The position numbers and the translations under genes are program-made. Source: Roseburia sp. 499 (GTDB lineage: Bacteria > Bacillota > Clostridia > Lachnospirales > Lachnospiraceae). From it: a DNA stretch of 64,000 nt. This document shows, in pieces, positions 43,821 to 53,255 of the stretch; the stretch's first letter is position 1, and each line of letters starts with the position of its first letter. The stretch spans positions 3,317,826-3,381,825 of the forward strand of contig NZ_CP135164.1 in assembly GCF_001940225.2 (NCBI RefSeq). The letters are read 5' to 3'. Under the pieces are notes generated by a model that made no database searches, was not told where the DNA came from, and was given only the letters and a program-made list of their open reading frames with translations.

Positions 43821-46273
43821 TTTTTTCAGAAGTAACACTTTCATACCCTTGTGTACAGCATAATGTTGAAGTCGCACATTTTACAGCTAGAAAATCCACA
43901 GCTATTGAGTGGCTTATTCTTGAGGCTATTAGCAAGTGTGAGAAGCTGACTAATTACACTGGTATTTCAATAGGTGATTTTTTTGAACAGATATTTACAA
44001 TTTCAGATGCTGATCTTTTGATTAGACCAGTTTTAATCTCGCTACAAGACATGGGAGCGATAACTATATCAGGAATTGATGATGAGACAGAACTTGATAC
44101 AGTTGCAATGAGCAATTTAAAATTGACCAACACTGGACGAGAAATGCAAACTTTGGGGCTTTTACCTGGGACAACATCAGAAGAAACTTTTTCCATTTAC
44201 TATGATATTGTTGCTGAATCTTTGAAAGATGAAGCAAATGTTTTCAAAGAAGAGTCAACTGGGATCCGAGTAATTGATATTGAGGATGCAGATGATACAG
44301 AATTTCCGGAAGGAGCAATTAGAGAGTGGTTATTCTCCATTCAGAACGATAAAAAGCGAAAGCGGTTAAACTGGCTTACTCCAACAACGAGGATAGAGTC
44401 GATCACTCGTCTTGGCTCAGAATTATATTGGAAAAATATCACACGAAAAGTTGAACTAGTCGAGGGAATGCGTTGGAAGGTTTCTGGAGTAGAGGATGAG
44501 AATATAGATGAGGTTACATTAGAAGAATCGGATATTTCATGTCCCGAGAATTTAAAAGATTTACCTTATTTGGAGATATCAGATCCAGATGCCGAAATAA
44601 AAAGACTTGTATCAATTGCAGAAATCAATTCATTAATAGGGGAATTCCTTCAAAAGGATGATTTGTTTTGTGTAGAGTCAAAGTACTATAAGGACATAAA
44701 GGTAAATCAGCAAGGCAAGAAAAAAATCAGAATAGGAATAGTATATGGTTTTGATAAGTTTGAGGTAGAGAGCAAAGGAAAGCAAATCATTATACGTGTA
44801 CCTGATTGTGAATTTAGGAGTATGGGACTTTACTTTAATACAAAAGATTCGGTACAGGCAGGCATTGCTACGGTAACCGCAGGATCTATTTCTAAAGATA
44901 TCGCAATTGCATATATTCCAAATACAAGTGAGATAAGCCTTACTAATACTGTAGTGGAAATTGTTGATAAATATTACGCTCAAGATAATACTATTTTGTT
45001 TGCATTATATGAACTCGGACTAAAGGAAATGTTCTTGCAATATTCCGAACGTATTATTTCTGAAGAGGAAAATATTGCAGATAAAGCTAAAACAATTGAA
45101 CAGTTTAATGAGAAGAGCAGGGGCTATTATGGACAGAATATTATTTCAGCGGCAGACAAGGAAAGGTTGCTTGTAAACGAGAATTACATAGTGGGAAAAT
45201 GCCAGACAATAGAAGGTGCTAAGAATGTTATAGCAGAGTATGCAGAGATAAATGCATTTAGACAAGACGAAAGTTTATTCCAACGAATAATGAAACTGTC
45301 TATTGAAACTGTTGGTGAGCAAGACTCTTTGGAAGATATATGGGATTTTTGGAAGGCTATTTCCTCAGCAAAGAAAGCCTATATAAACTGGGTTACAAAA
45401 CTTGGCCTCCAGAAGAAACTGTACTCAAAGAAAAGTATTATGACCTTTATAAATAAATTCACTGACGAAAATATTTTTGAAATTGAGGAATATACTGCTG
45501 TTGAACAGATTATTCTTAGTATGAGAAGAATATCATTGCAAATAGAAAATATGCTGCCCGAACTGAATCTGTATAAAACGGTTAGCGAAGAAAAATATAA
45601 TGAGCTTGTACTTAGTCACATCGATATTATTGAGAATCTGTATGATCAGTCTAGAAAATGGCAGGATGAAGAAGAACGTTTCAATAATAAGATAATTGAA
45701 CTAGAGGAAATACTTACGACAGATACACCATTTGATAATGTAAGAAAGAATATATCCGGACTGCGTAATGCTCTTGCTACATTCTTTGATGATTCCTTCA
45801 TGAGATTTAATAAGGTGTATATTGTGGATACATGTACACTTATGAATGAACCTAGCTTGATTTCATGGTTTGATGGGGAAAAAGCATTACTTGTTATTCC
45901 AATGATTGTACTTGATGAACTTGATGGCTTAAAGAGTGATGAAGATGAAGAAAAAGCTTTCAAGGCAAGAGAGGTAATTAGAAATATTAGTAATTACAAA
46001 GCATACGATTGGCTGAGCACAAGCGAATCAAGTCATCCGGAATTGCTTTCAGATGATTTAGATAAAGAACGAAATGATAATAAAATTCTGTCGATTGCAA
46101 TTCGGTACTGTGCAAAGAAACCTATTCTGTTAACTGATGATATTAATCTTGGAAACATCGCAAGTGCAAATAAAATTGAGAATATGACTCTTGAAGCATA
46201 TCAAGCGATGAAGCAACACGAGAAGTTGTCAAACAAGGGTAATAGTAAGAAATCAAAGAAAAAGAAGAAATAA
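43817..46273 (+). CDS. PIN-domain nuclease with large helical N-terminus
   Basis: An 818-residue protein. The C-terminal 150 residues are a PIN RNase domain with the acidic set Asp671 (VDTCTLM), Glu701 (VLDELDGLKSD), Asp754 (RNDNKIL) and Asp774 (LTDDINLG). The first 660 residues are unknown, with a mixed N-terminal part and helical middle. A Lys-rich tail ends the protein. PIN domains cut RNA, often tRNA or mRNA, and serve as effectors in conflict systems; pairing with an SF1 helicase suggests sensing or unwinding by the helicase and cutting by PIN. Confidence 0.82.
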   Translation: MIFSEVTLSYPCVQHNVEVAHFTARKSTAIEWLILEAISKCEKLTNYTGISIGDFFEQIFTISDADLLIRPVLISLQDMGAITISGIDDETELDTVAMSNLKLTNTGREMQTLGLLPGTTSEETFSIYYDIVAESLKDEANVFKEESTGIRVIDIEDADDTEFPEGAIREWLFSIQNDKKRKRLNWLTPTTRIESITRLGSELYWKNITRKVELVEGMRWKVSGVEDENIDEVTLEESDISCPENLKDLPYLEISDPDAEIKRLVSIAEINSLIGEFLQKDDLFCVESKYYKDIKVNQQGKKKIRIGIVYGFDKFEVESKGKQIIIRVPDCEFRSMGLYFNTKDSVQAGIATVTAGSISKDIAIAYIPNTSEISLTNTVVEIVDKYYAQDNTILFALYELGLKEMFLQYSERIISEEENIADKAKTIEQFNEKSRGYYGQNIISAADKERLLVNENYIVGKCQTIEGAKNVIAEYAEINAFRQDESLFQRIMKLSIETVGEQDSLEDIWDFWKAISSAKKAYINWVTKLGLQKKLYSKKSIMTFINKFTDENIFEIEEYTAVEQIILSMRRISLQIENMLPELNLYKTVSEEKYNELVLSHIDIIENLYDQSRKWQDEEERFNNKIIELEEILTTDTPFDNVRKNISGLRNALATFFDDSFMRFNKVYIVDTCTLMNEPSLISWFDGEKALLVIPMIVLDELDGLKSDEDEEKAFKAREVIRNISNYKAYDWLSTSESSHPELLSDDLDKERNDNKILSIAIRYCAKKPILLTDDINLGNIASANKIENMTLEAYQAMKQHEKLSNKGNSKKSKKKKK

Positions 46274-46282
46274 GGAGGTTTT

Positions 46283-47413
46283 ATGAGTAGTTCATATGAA
46301 TATTCTTATGCTCTTGAAGCAGCGCGTAGGAGACAAATCTATTTGAATCGAATTGCTTCAACAACAGAGCAATTTTTTAATCGGTATAATCAGCAGTATA
46401 GAGAAATGAAAAACCGTGGACTGGCTGCATATATTCCATCTGAGATGAGCAGATTAGAATCGGATCTTTCCAGAATTAGAAGCTTATTAACCTCCAATCC
46501 AGAAGAAGCAAGAGACCTTAGTTACGAGGTGGGTTCATATATTAGAAGTATGTCGTCATTGGCTTCTGGGGCTCGTGAACAATTTGAACGTGCCGAAAGA
46601 ATGCGAGTTGAGGCACTTAGAGAAGAAAGAGAACATCAGCAGAGTGCCTTGATGAAAGAGTATTTTGAAATTTTGCAGACAATAACTAATCCAATAGTTG
46701 TTAACTATTCCATTTCTGAAATGCAGCAAATTAGGCGCGAGATTGAAAATGGCAGATTGACAAGTTCTTCAGAACTTAGAAAGAAGTCAGCAGATGTAAT
46801 ATCATCTGCAGAAATCAAGGCTGTTGAATGGAAAGAAGGAACAATTAAGAAAAATCGTCAGAAAGACGCGGCACAAGCTCTTAGTGAGGCTGAAGAGCGT
46901 CTTAAAACAGAGAAAATAGAAAATCAAGAAAAAACACAAGAGTTTTTGGATAAAATTAGCAAGCTCAAAGCAGGGCTTGATGCAGGAACTGTTGATGCAG
47001 ACACTGTTGAAAAGCAGGTGGTTTCTATTGAGAGTGAAGTTGACGATACCCTTATTTCTGAAGAAACAAGGCGTGAAACTGTGATGGCAATTGTCAAACA
47101 GCTTAAGAGTCAGGAATTTACTGTAGAAAAACCACAGCTGGTACAGACAGACGGCAAAAATTTTGTGAAGATAGTAGCAAAGCAACCATCGGGTAAACGT
47201 GCAATCTGCAATGTGGACTTGCATGGAAAGATAGCATATAAATTTGATAATTATGCTGGAATGACTTGCTTAAAGGATATAGAAAAATTTAATGTTGATC
47301 TTGAACAAGTTTATTCAGTAAAGTTGTCTGATGAAAGAGTATTGTGGCAAAATCCAGACAGACTTTCTATGGATGCAAATAGCTTACCGAGTAATGAAGG
47401 GAGAAAGGCATAA
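46283..47413 (+). CDS. Coiled-coil protein of the helicase/PIN operon
   Basis: A 376-residue protein with AAGGAGG before the ATG. Residues about 1-280 are heavily helical and charged with coiled-coil character (QFERAERMRVEALREEREHQ, EAEERLKTEKIENQEKTQ). The C-terminal 90 residues form a small mixed domain (FVKIVAKQPSGKRAICNVDL and after). It has no catalytic motif. It may bridge the nuclease and the AAA+ ATPase. The stop overlaps the next start (TAATG). Confidence 0.72.
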   Translation: MSSSYEYSYALEAARRRQIYLNRIASTTEQFFNRYNQQYREMKNRGLAAYIPSEMSRLESDLSRIRSLLTSNPEEARDLSYEVGSYIRSMSSLASGAREQFERAERMRVEALREEREHQQSALMKEYFEILQTITNPIVVNYSISEMQQIRREIENGRLTSSSELRKKSADVISSAEIKAVEWKEGTIKKNRQKDAAQALSEAEERLKTEKIENQEKTQEFLDKISKLKAGLDAGTVDADTVEKQVVSIESEVDDTLISEETRRETVMAIVKQLKSQEFTVEKPQLVQTDGKNFVKIVAKQPSGKRAICNVDLHGKIAYKFDNYAGMTCLKDIEKFNVDLEQVYSVKLSDERVLWQNPDRLSMDANSLPSNEGRKA

Positions 47414-49263
47414 TGGCGGATAAAGAATTGAATCTTTGGCTAGAGCGATTTAGCCGAGATATAGGATATAAATCTTCAGTAATAGTTTTTGGAAACACAG
47501 CTGATATAATGCTTAATCCTAGAAATTCTGGTAAATATGACTCAGTAATAAATACTCTTATTTCTTATATTCGAGATAAAGGATTTAAGCAGGTTGTTAA
47601 ATGGGATCGTGTAGACGGGATTGATCACAGTATATCAGACGAAATTGTTGGTGTGGATGATCAGAATGTGCAGGAACCTAGTTCTAATGATTATGACTTG
47701 GGTGGTTATGATTTAGGTGATAATACAAATCAGGGGAGAAACTGCTATAAGTCACCAGATGAATTCTTCCCTTATATGCTAAATGTAATGAAGAATAGCT
47801 CAAATAGGACAGCTTTCATATTAGATTATTCAGATTATATTTTTGGAAATGCAAATTCACTATCTGAGAAGGAACGTGATTATCTTGCAACACTGGGAAA
47901 AACGCTTGAAGCAGGCCAATCCTACAATATGCTCGATAGCGATTTTGCAGATATAGGAAATATTGTTGTTATAGTGGCTCACAATAACGCAATGATTCCG
48001 CCTGCGTATTATCTGAATAATTCGATGGTTAGTTCCGTAAGCGTTCCTTTGCCTGGACACAATGAAAGAGAACACTTTATTGATACTAATAGAGCGTGCT
48101 TAAATATTACACAGGACATTATTTCAGATAAAACTGCTAAAGATGACCTGATTGATGCACTAGATGGTTTTTCACTTAAGGATATTGCACAGATGATGAA
48201 GTTATCAAGACAGATGACAGAAAAAATGTCATTTGAGAAACTTATCAATCTATTCAAATATGGTGAGAAAGTAAGTCCTTGGGAAGAATTATCAAAAGAT
48301 AAAATAGAGCGTATTGAGGAAGAACTCGGTAAAAGAGTTAAAGGTCAGGATGCGGCGATTTCAAAAGTGAAGGATGTAATTATCAGGGCATATACAGGTT
48401 TTTCAGGTTTACAGCATTCATCAAAGCAGAAAAAACCGAAAGGAACATTATTCTTTGTTGGACCTACAGGTGTTGGTAAAACGGAACTTGCGAAATCATT
48501 AGCTAGTTTTGTATTTGGAGATGAAAATGCATGTATTCGTTTTGATATGTCTGAATATAACCACGAGCATAGTGATCAGAGGCTTGTTGGAGCGCCTCCA
48601 GGATATGTTGGATATGAGGCAGGTGGACAGCTTACTAATGCAGTAAAAGAAAAGCCATTCTGTGTTTTGCTATTTGATGAAATTGAAAAAGCGCATGGAA
48701 GAATTCTTGATAAGTTTTTGCAGATACTTGAAGACGGACGTCTTACTGATGGTAAGGGTGAGACGGTTTATTTTTCTGAAACAATTATTATCTTCACATC
48801 AAATATAGGTGCTGCAGAAGTAGATTCTAACATGGACTCAAAGGAAGTTAAGAAGCAGTTTGTGGAAAAAGTGCAGAAACACTTTATAGAGGAATTAGGA
48901 AGACCGGAGTTACTAAACCGTATTGGGGATAATATTGTTGCATTCAACTTTATTGATGATCCAACTGTATTTACGAAGATTGCAAAATTGAAGTTTAAGA
49001 CAATCGAAGACTTCGTAGAGGAGAGATATGGAGCAAGAATTGCATTTGAAAATGAGGATGAGATTTTTGTATCTATAGGCAAGAAGGCTGGAAAGCAAAA
49101 TGGTGGTCGAGGTCTTTTAAATGTTATGGAAACGGTGATTATTAATCCGTTATCAGAGTTTATCTTCGAGAGATCTGATATGTTGAGAAATAGACAGATC
49201 TTGATTAAACCGATGTTTCCGGACAGACCGGAATTATGCAGGTTTGAGTTTGAATTGAAGTAG
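47413..49263 (+). CDS. ClpB/ClpA-like AAA+ ATPase
   Basis: A 616-residue AAA+ protein. The C-terminal half is a ClpB D2-type module: Walker A G350-PTGVGKTE, the substrate pore loop PPG397-YVG, Walker B VLLFDEIEKAH, sensor FTSNIGA and the C-terminal small domain. The N-terminal 300 residues look like a degenerate AAA domain without a Walker A motif (FILDYSDYIF, VVIVAHN and LPGHNER segments keep the fold's spacing). There is no ClpP-binding loop visible. A disaggregase or remodelling role on the partner proteins is likely. Confidence 0.85.
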   Translation: MADKELNLWLERFSRDIGYKSSVIVFGNTADIMLNPRNSGKYDSVINTLISYIRDKGFKQVVKWDRVDGIDHSISDEIVGVDDQNVQEPSSNDYDLGGYDLGDNTNQGRNCYKSPDEFFPYMLNVMKNSSNRTAFILDYSDYIFGNANSLSEKERDYLATLGKTLEAGQSYNMLDSDFADIGNIVVIVAHNNAMIPPAYYLNNSMVSSVSVPLPGHNEREHFIDTNRACLNITQDIISDKTAKDDLIDALDGFSLKDIAQMMKLSRQMTEKMSFEKLINLFKYGEKVSPWEELSKDKIERIEEELGKRVKGQDAAISKVKDVIIRAYTGFSGLQHSSKQKKPKGTLFFVGPTGVGKTELAKSLASFVFGDENACIRFDMSEYNHEHSDQRLVGAPPGYVGYEAGGQLTNAVKEKPFCVLLFDEIEKAHGRILDKFLQILEDGRLTDGKGETVYFSETIIIFTSNIGAAEVDSNMDSKEVKKQFVEKVQKHFIEELGRPELLNRIGDNIVAFNFIDDPTVFTKIAKLKFKTIEDFVEERYGARIAFENEDEIFVSIGKKAGKQNGGRGLLNVMETVIINPLSEFIFERSDMLRNRQILIKPMFPDRPELCRFEFELK

Positions 49264-49271
49264 GTGATTAG

Positions 49272-49838
49272 ATGGCTTATTTAAATCTTGCGTCTATTAG
49301 ACTTTGTACTGAGTCTGAGGGACCTGGAAAAAGAATTGCTATATGGGTTCAAGGGTGCGAAAGAAGATGCCCTGGGTGTTGCAATCTTGATATGCAGGAA
49401 ATACGAAAAAACATAATAGTAGATACAAATGATTTGATAGAGCTTATTCAAAAATCTATGGCTTCAGATGAAATAGAAGGTTTGTCATTTATAGGTGGTG
49501 AACCAATGTTGCAAGCTGAAGGGTTAAGTGAAATTGCAAAGTGGGCTCATTCGGTTGGGCTCACAGTACTTGTGTTCACTGGTTATTTATATAATGAACT
49601 GGTTGAGATGAATAATAAAAGCGTGGATGAACTCTTGTCAAATATTGATTTGATAGTGGACGGACCATATTTGCAGGAATTGTATGATAATGAACGTGAT
49701 TGGATTGGTTCAAAAAATCAAAACATCCATTTTTTAACACAAGCTTATGAGCCTGGGATAGAATTTGAAAAGCAAGAGCACCAGATGGAGGTTTTGGTTT
49801 CGGAAAACGATATCTTGGTAAATGGATGGCCATATTAG
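49272..49838 (+). CDS. NrdG/PflA-like radical SAM activase-type protein
   Basis: A 188-residue 4Fe-4S protein with the radical SAM motif C29-ERR-C33-PG-C36 and the glycine-rich segment FIGGEPMLQ that binds SAM. It resembles the activases of anaerobic ribonucleotide reductase (NrdG) and other glycyl-radical enzymes, but no NrdD or glycyl-radical partner is in the window. It is the last gene of the tight operon (eight bases after the ATPase), and the RiPP precursor follows 188 bases later. It could modify a protein of the operon or join the RiPP pathway. Confidence 0.82.
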   Translation: MAYLNLASIRLCTESEGPGKRIAIWVQGCERRCPGCCNLDMQEIRKNIIVDTNDLIELIQKSMASDEIEGLSFIGGEPMLQAEGLSEIAKWAHSVGLTVLVFTGYLYNELVEMNNKSVDELLSNIDLIVDGPYLQELYDNERDWIGSKNQNIHFLTQAYEPGIEFEKQEHQMEVLVSENDILVNGWPY

Positions 49839-49864
49839 GTAGTGACTCCATAACATGTTGCTCA

Positions 49865-49893
49865 TTGAAAAATAGTGAAATTATGTTTAGATA
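49865..49893 (+). promoter_or_regulatory. Weak promoter candidate before the RiPP precursor
   Basis: TTGAAA, a 17-base spacer and TAGATA, about 130 bases before the precursor start. The -10 is poor. No terminator is visible after the NrdG-like gene, so readthrough from the riboswitch operon is an equal possibility. Confidence 0.25.
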
Positions 49894-50026
49894 CAATGCA
49901 GAATAGATGATAACCAGATACTGGATGGGTTTATTGTGGGTGACATAAGAAGCTACTTGAGATTAATATGATCTAATCAGCCATAAGGTTGAAAAGATAA
50001 AATAATATAGGAGGGAGGTAACAATT

Positions 50027-50137
50027 ATGCAGGAGCTTAATAATGCAATTATTGAAGAGTCTTGGCAGGATATCAACCGTGCAGAGTGTGAAGAGTCTAG
50101 CTTGTTTGACATGTGTTCATGGGGAGAAGCTAACTAA
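50027..50137 (+). CDS. Candidate RiPP precursor peptide, 36 residues
   Basis: A 36-residue acidic peptide starting MQELNNAIIEESWQD and ending DMCSWGEAN. The ATG has a very strong AGGAGGGAGG eight bases upstream, more than expected by chance for a short frame. The N-terminal part resembles a helical leader; two Cys (21 and 30) and a Trp (32) lie in the C-terminal half, suitable for thioether, carbon-carbon or similar cross-links by radical SAM enzymes. It stands alone before a terminator and three radical SAM genes, the usual layout of a ribosomal peptide cluster. The product class is not recognised. Confidence 0.72.
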   Translation: MQELNNAIIEESWQDINRAECEESSLFDMCSWGEAN

Positions 50138-50167
50138 TTCACAAGTATAGTTGCTGTTATTGGACAT

Positions 50168-50203
50168 GGCTGTTTGTGAAAAGATAGCAAACAGCCTTTA
50201 TTA
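50168..50203 (+). terminator. Attenuating terminator between precursor and maturation genes
   Basis: GGCTGTTTG (50168-50176) pairs exactly with CAAACAGCC (50188-50196), followed by a short TTTATTA tail. Such hairpins keep precursor mRNA in excess over enzyme mRNA. Confidence 0.8.
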
Positions 50204-50216
50204 GAGGTGAAATAAA

Positions 50217-51197
50217 TTGCAAATATATTTTTTGTTAACTGAAAATTGTAATTTGAATTGTTCTATGTGCATAAGAGGAAGACAAGAAGGAATTAATATG
50301 GATATAGAACAACTTGAGGCTGTATTAGCGAAAAATGATTTTTCGCATCATGATATTGTTATTACAGGTGGAGAACCATCAATACATTCAAGGTATCAAG
50401 AAATTGTAGAATTAATGTGTTCGAAGGCAAAAACAGTGACTGTTACTAGTAATGGCACCCTTGACCTACATATAGATGCATTAACTCAGTATGATAATTT
50501 GTTTTTTCAGATATCGTTGGATGGCGATGAATTAGAACATAACGATATTAGAGGGGATGGAACATTCACAGTTACTTGGAACACTCTTGAAAAATTGGAT
50601 TGTCTTAAGATGAAATATGTTGTTGCATCTGTAGTGAGTCGAAAAAATAAGGATAAAATATTTAAATTAGCATCCAAATTAGAGACTTTGAAAAATATGC
50701 GATTTTGGAGAATTTCATATGAGATGCCGTTTGGGAGTGCTGAGGGACTTTCAAATATAATGGGAGCAGATGAATGGAATATGTTTGTGGATAGCTTGAT
50801 AGACATTGTAAAGTTTAGGATGATAATTCAAAAAATATTCCCATTTGATTTATATGATAAAAAAAAGGATGAATTGGATGAAATTGCAAAATCAAGAAAC
50901 AGAAGTCTAAATTGTGGAAGTGGAACAAGTAAAATATATGTATATCCAGATTTTAATGTCTATCCATGCACATGTCTTACTGATTTTTGTGTGGGAAATC
51001 TTACAAATGAGAAATTAGAGGATATATTGGGAGGACCTAAGAATAGGCTTTTTTCCGAGTATGCGCTCAAGGAAGAATCTGAATGTCAGAAATGCGAATA
51101 TAAAACATTTTGTAATGGAGGTTGTGTAGGAATGTCTTACCATTATTTTGGTGAGCTTGGAATGGGTGACAAAAGATGCCCGAAACTACATAAATAA
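50217..51197 (+). CDS. Radical SAM/SPASM peptide maturase, first of three
   Basis: A 326-residue enzyme starting at TTG 50217, seven bases after AGAGGTGA. The radical SAM cluster is C11-NLN-C15-SM-C18 with the SAM-binding ITGGEPS. The C-terminal part is a SPASM domain holding auxiliary iron-sulfur clusters (LNCGSG, YPDFNVYPCTCL, GNL, then CQKCEYKTFCNGGC). SPASM radical SAM proteins modify peptide side chains in RiPPs. The next gene starts two bases after its stop. Confidence 0.9.
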   Translation: MQIYFLLTENCNLNCSMCIRGRQEGINMDIEQLEAVLAKNDFSHHDIVITGGEPSIHSRYQEIVELMCSKAKTVTVTSNGTLDLHIDALTQYDNLFFQISLDGDELEHNDIRGDGTFTVTWNTLEKLDCLKMKYVVASVVSRKNKDKIFKLASKLETLKNMRFWRISYEMPFGSAEGLSNIMGADEWNMFVDSLIDIVKFRMIIQKIFPFDLYDKKKDELDEIAKSRNRSLNCGSGTSKIYVYPDFNVYPCTCLTDFCVGNLTNEKLEDILGGPKNRLFSEYALKEESECQKCEYKTFCNGGCVGMSYHYFGELGMGDKRCPKLHK

Positions 51198-51199
51198 AG

Positions 51200-52093
51200 A
51201 TGAGAATATTTTATTTTAATATTACGTACGGTTGTAATAGCAATTGTATTTTTTGCTATTCCCACAATACAAAGCATAGTAAAAAAACTTACAACGAAAT
51301 ATCTTCAGAGGCGTTCTTTAAGTATCTAGATGATAATAATTTGAAACCGGAGGATAGAGTAATTATAAATGGTGGAGAACCTTTTTTGCATTCGCAGATA
51401 GATTGTATATTGAAAGGATTACAAACATATGGCTGTGAAGTTTTGATATATACAAATGGTAGATTAGTGAAAAATTTTTCGCTTGAATATCTGTCAGAAA
51501 AATATAGATTTGTTATTCCTATTCATGGATATGAGGAGATTCATGATAAGATTACAGGAGTGCCTGGAAGCTATGATGAAACCCTTCAGAGCCTTCATTA
51601 TCTAAAAGATAATGTAAGGTGTAAAGTAGATATAAAAATTATTATTAATAACTATATGATAGATCAAGACCCTGACAAAAATAAGCTGGGGATTTCGTTA
51701 GCAAATGTTCCTTTTAATAATGCTGTACATATAACTAAGATGGCAGATACTATAGTTTCAAAACGAAATGGATGTAAAAGCGTGAAAAATGAAAAGGCCG
51801 CAGAGTACACTAAATGGTTGTTTGATTATTACAAGAGTAGGGATATTAATATAAAATTGTTTGACACATGCGTTAAAAATATAGAATGGGAAAAATATGG
51901 TGAGATGCCCCATTATCTTGACAGCATAACAGTTTACTTTAAAGATAAAAATCAATTTAGAGAAATGATTCTTGAAAGGTCATTGCCCGAGTGTATGCCT
52001 ACGTGTATGTGCAAAGAAAAGTGCGTTTCAGCTGTTGATGAGTACAAGGCGATTGAATTTGTTAAGGGAAAAATAATTGAAAATTTGGAGTGA
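51200..52093 (+). CDS. Radical SAM protein, second of three
   Basis: A 297-residue enzyme with C12-NSN-C16-IF-C19 and INGGEPFLH. There is no ribosome binding site of its own, so it should be translated by coupling to the first enzyme. The C-terminal segment has a Cys cluster (LPECMPTCMCKEKCVS) that may hold an extra iron-sulfur cluster but is shorter than a full SPASM domain. Probably acts on the same peptide or on the product of the first enzyme. Confidence 0.87.
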   Translation: MRIFYFNITYGCNSNCIFCYSHNTKHSKKTYNEISSEAFFKYLDDNNLKPEDRVIINGGEPFLHSQIDCILKGLQTYGCEVLIYTNGRLVKNFSLEYLSEKYRFVIPIHGYEEIHDKITGVPGSYDETLQSLHYLKDNVRCKVDIKIIINNYMIDQDPDKNKLGISLANVPFNNAVHITKMADTIVSKRNGCKSVKNEKAAEYTKWLFDYYKSRDINIKLFDTCVKNIEWEKYGEMPHYLDSITVYFKDKNQFREMILERSLPECMPTCMCKEKCVSAVDEYKAIEFVKGKIIENLE

Positions 52094-52097
52094 AAAA

Positions 52098-53255
52098 ATG
52101 ATACATGAAATTGCATTAACGATAAAGCCAACAATGAGTTGTAACATGAGGTGCAAGCATTGCTTTAATGGCGACATACTGAACTCTTCTGAAATGTTAG
52201 AATTGGATAAGGTTAAGAACTTTATTGAGGCTGCCTGCAAAAAATATAAAGATGTCAAAATAACGTTTCATGGCGGGGAGCCGACTCTTGCAGGAATTGA
52301 ATATTACAAAACTGTGTTCTCATTTCAAAATGAGATGAAGATTAAATATGGAACAAAGTTTTCTAATAATTTCACAACCAATGCATTGTTATTAAATGAT
52401 GAACTGATGGAATTGTTGATAGAAAATAATGCACTTATCAATATTTCTTTTGATGGCCCATATAATGATTATTTGAGAGCATATAGTGATATTGTTCTTG
52501 ATAGAATTATGAATGTAAAGTCCAAAGGTGGGAGAACCCGAGCATTCTGTACCATATCCAAAGGATCATATGAACATTTAAAAGATATTTATTTGTGGTT
52601 CAGTGAGCGAGCGATTGATTTTAAAATATTACCTATTGAACCTAGGGGTTACGCAGCAATTGATAAGGAACTCCTTATGGACATAGATATTTTTATGAAG
52701 AATCTTACTGAAACTTACAGATATTGGCTATTGGATAAGAATTGTGACATAAGATTTTATACGTTTGAAGAATTTGCAGATCTTCGGAGAACTACTCAAT
52801 TCAAGCCGTTTTGGTTTAAGCGAGAAATTGCGCTTAATCCAGATGGTAAAATATACCCATTTGGAAGACCAAACGATATACAGTTTTGTCTTGGTGAATC
52901 AGATGATAGTCTTGATTTAGAGGCATGTTTTTCTTCTAAAGAATATGAAAGAATGATAGAGATATTGCAAGCATACAGAGAACAGTATTGTAAGAAGTGC
53001 TCTGCTACGATGGTTTGTAATGGAGTTTGTATCTGTATGTCATATATGTATGTTCAAGATTCACAGTTACTAGAATATAGCTGTAATCAGTCTAGACATA
53101 TTTTCGAAAATATACTAGATATTAATGACGAGGTCATTGAAGATATTCGTACAGGGAATGATGAAAAATATAATGAATTCGCAAGAAATATTTTTATGAA
53201 GGATATAGATAATTATGCAAAGAGTATTTCGTTCAAGAGGAATCAGATTAATTAA
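52098..53255 (+). CDS. Radical SAM/SPASM peptide maturase, third of three
   Basis: A 385-residue enzyme. ATG 52098 follows GGAGTG and lies five bases after the previous stop. The core has C15-NMR-C19-KH-C22 and FHGGEPTLAG, of the anaerobic sulfatase-maturase/SPASM type. The end carries CKKCSATMVCNGVCICMS. The last 41 bases overlap the next gene. Sequence differs enough from the first two that three separate modification steps are plausible. Confidence 0.88.
   Translation: MIHEIALTIKPTMSCNMRCKHCFNGDILNSSEMLELDKVKNFIEAACKKYKDVKITFHGGEPTLAGIEYYKTVFSFQNEMKIKYGTKFSNNFTTNALLLNDELMELLIENNALINISFDGPYNDYLRAYSDIVLDRIMNVKSKGGRTRAFCTISKGSYEHLKDIYLWFSERAIDFKILPIEPRGYAAIDKELLMDIDIFMKNLTETYRYWLLDKNCDIRFYTFEEFADLRRTTQFKPFWFKREIALNPDGKIYPFGRPNDIQFCLGESDDSLDLEACFSSKEYERMIEILQAYREQYCKKCSATMVCNGVCICMSYMYVQDSQLLEYSCNQSRHIFENILDINDEVIEDIRTGNDEKYNEFARNIFMKDIDNYAKSISFKRNQIN

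Noticed and set aside
49272..49838. Assignment as a housekeeping NrdG
   Set aside because: No anaerobic ribonucleotide reductase gene is adjacent, and the gene is tightly joined to the helicase/PIN/AAA+ operon, so only the family-level call is kept.
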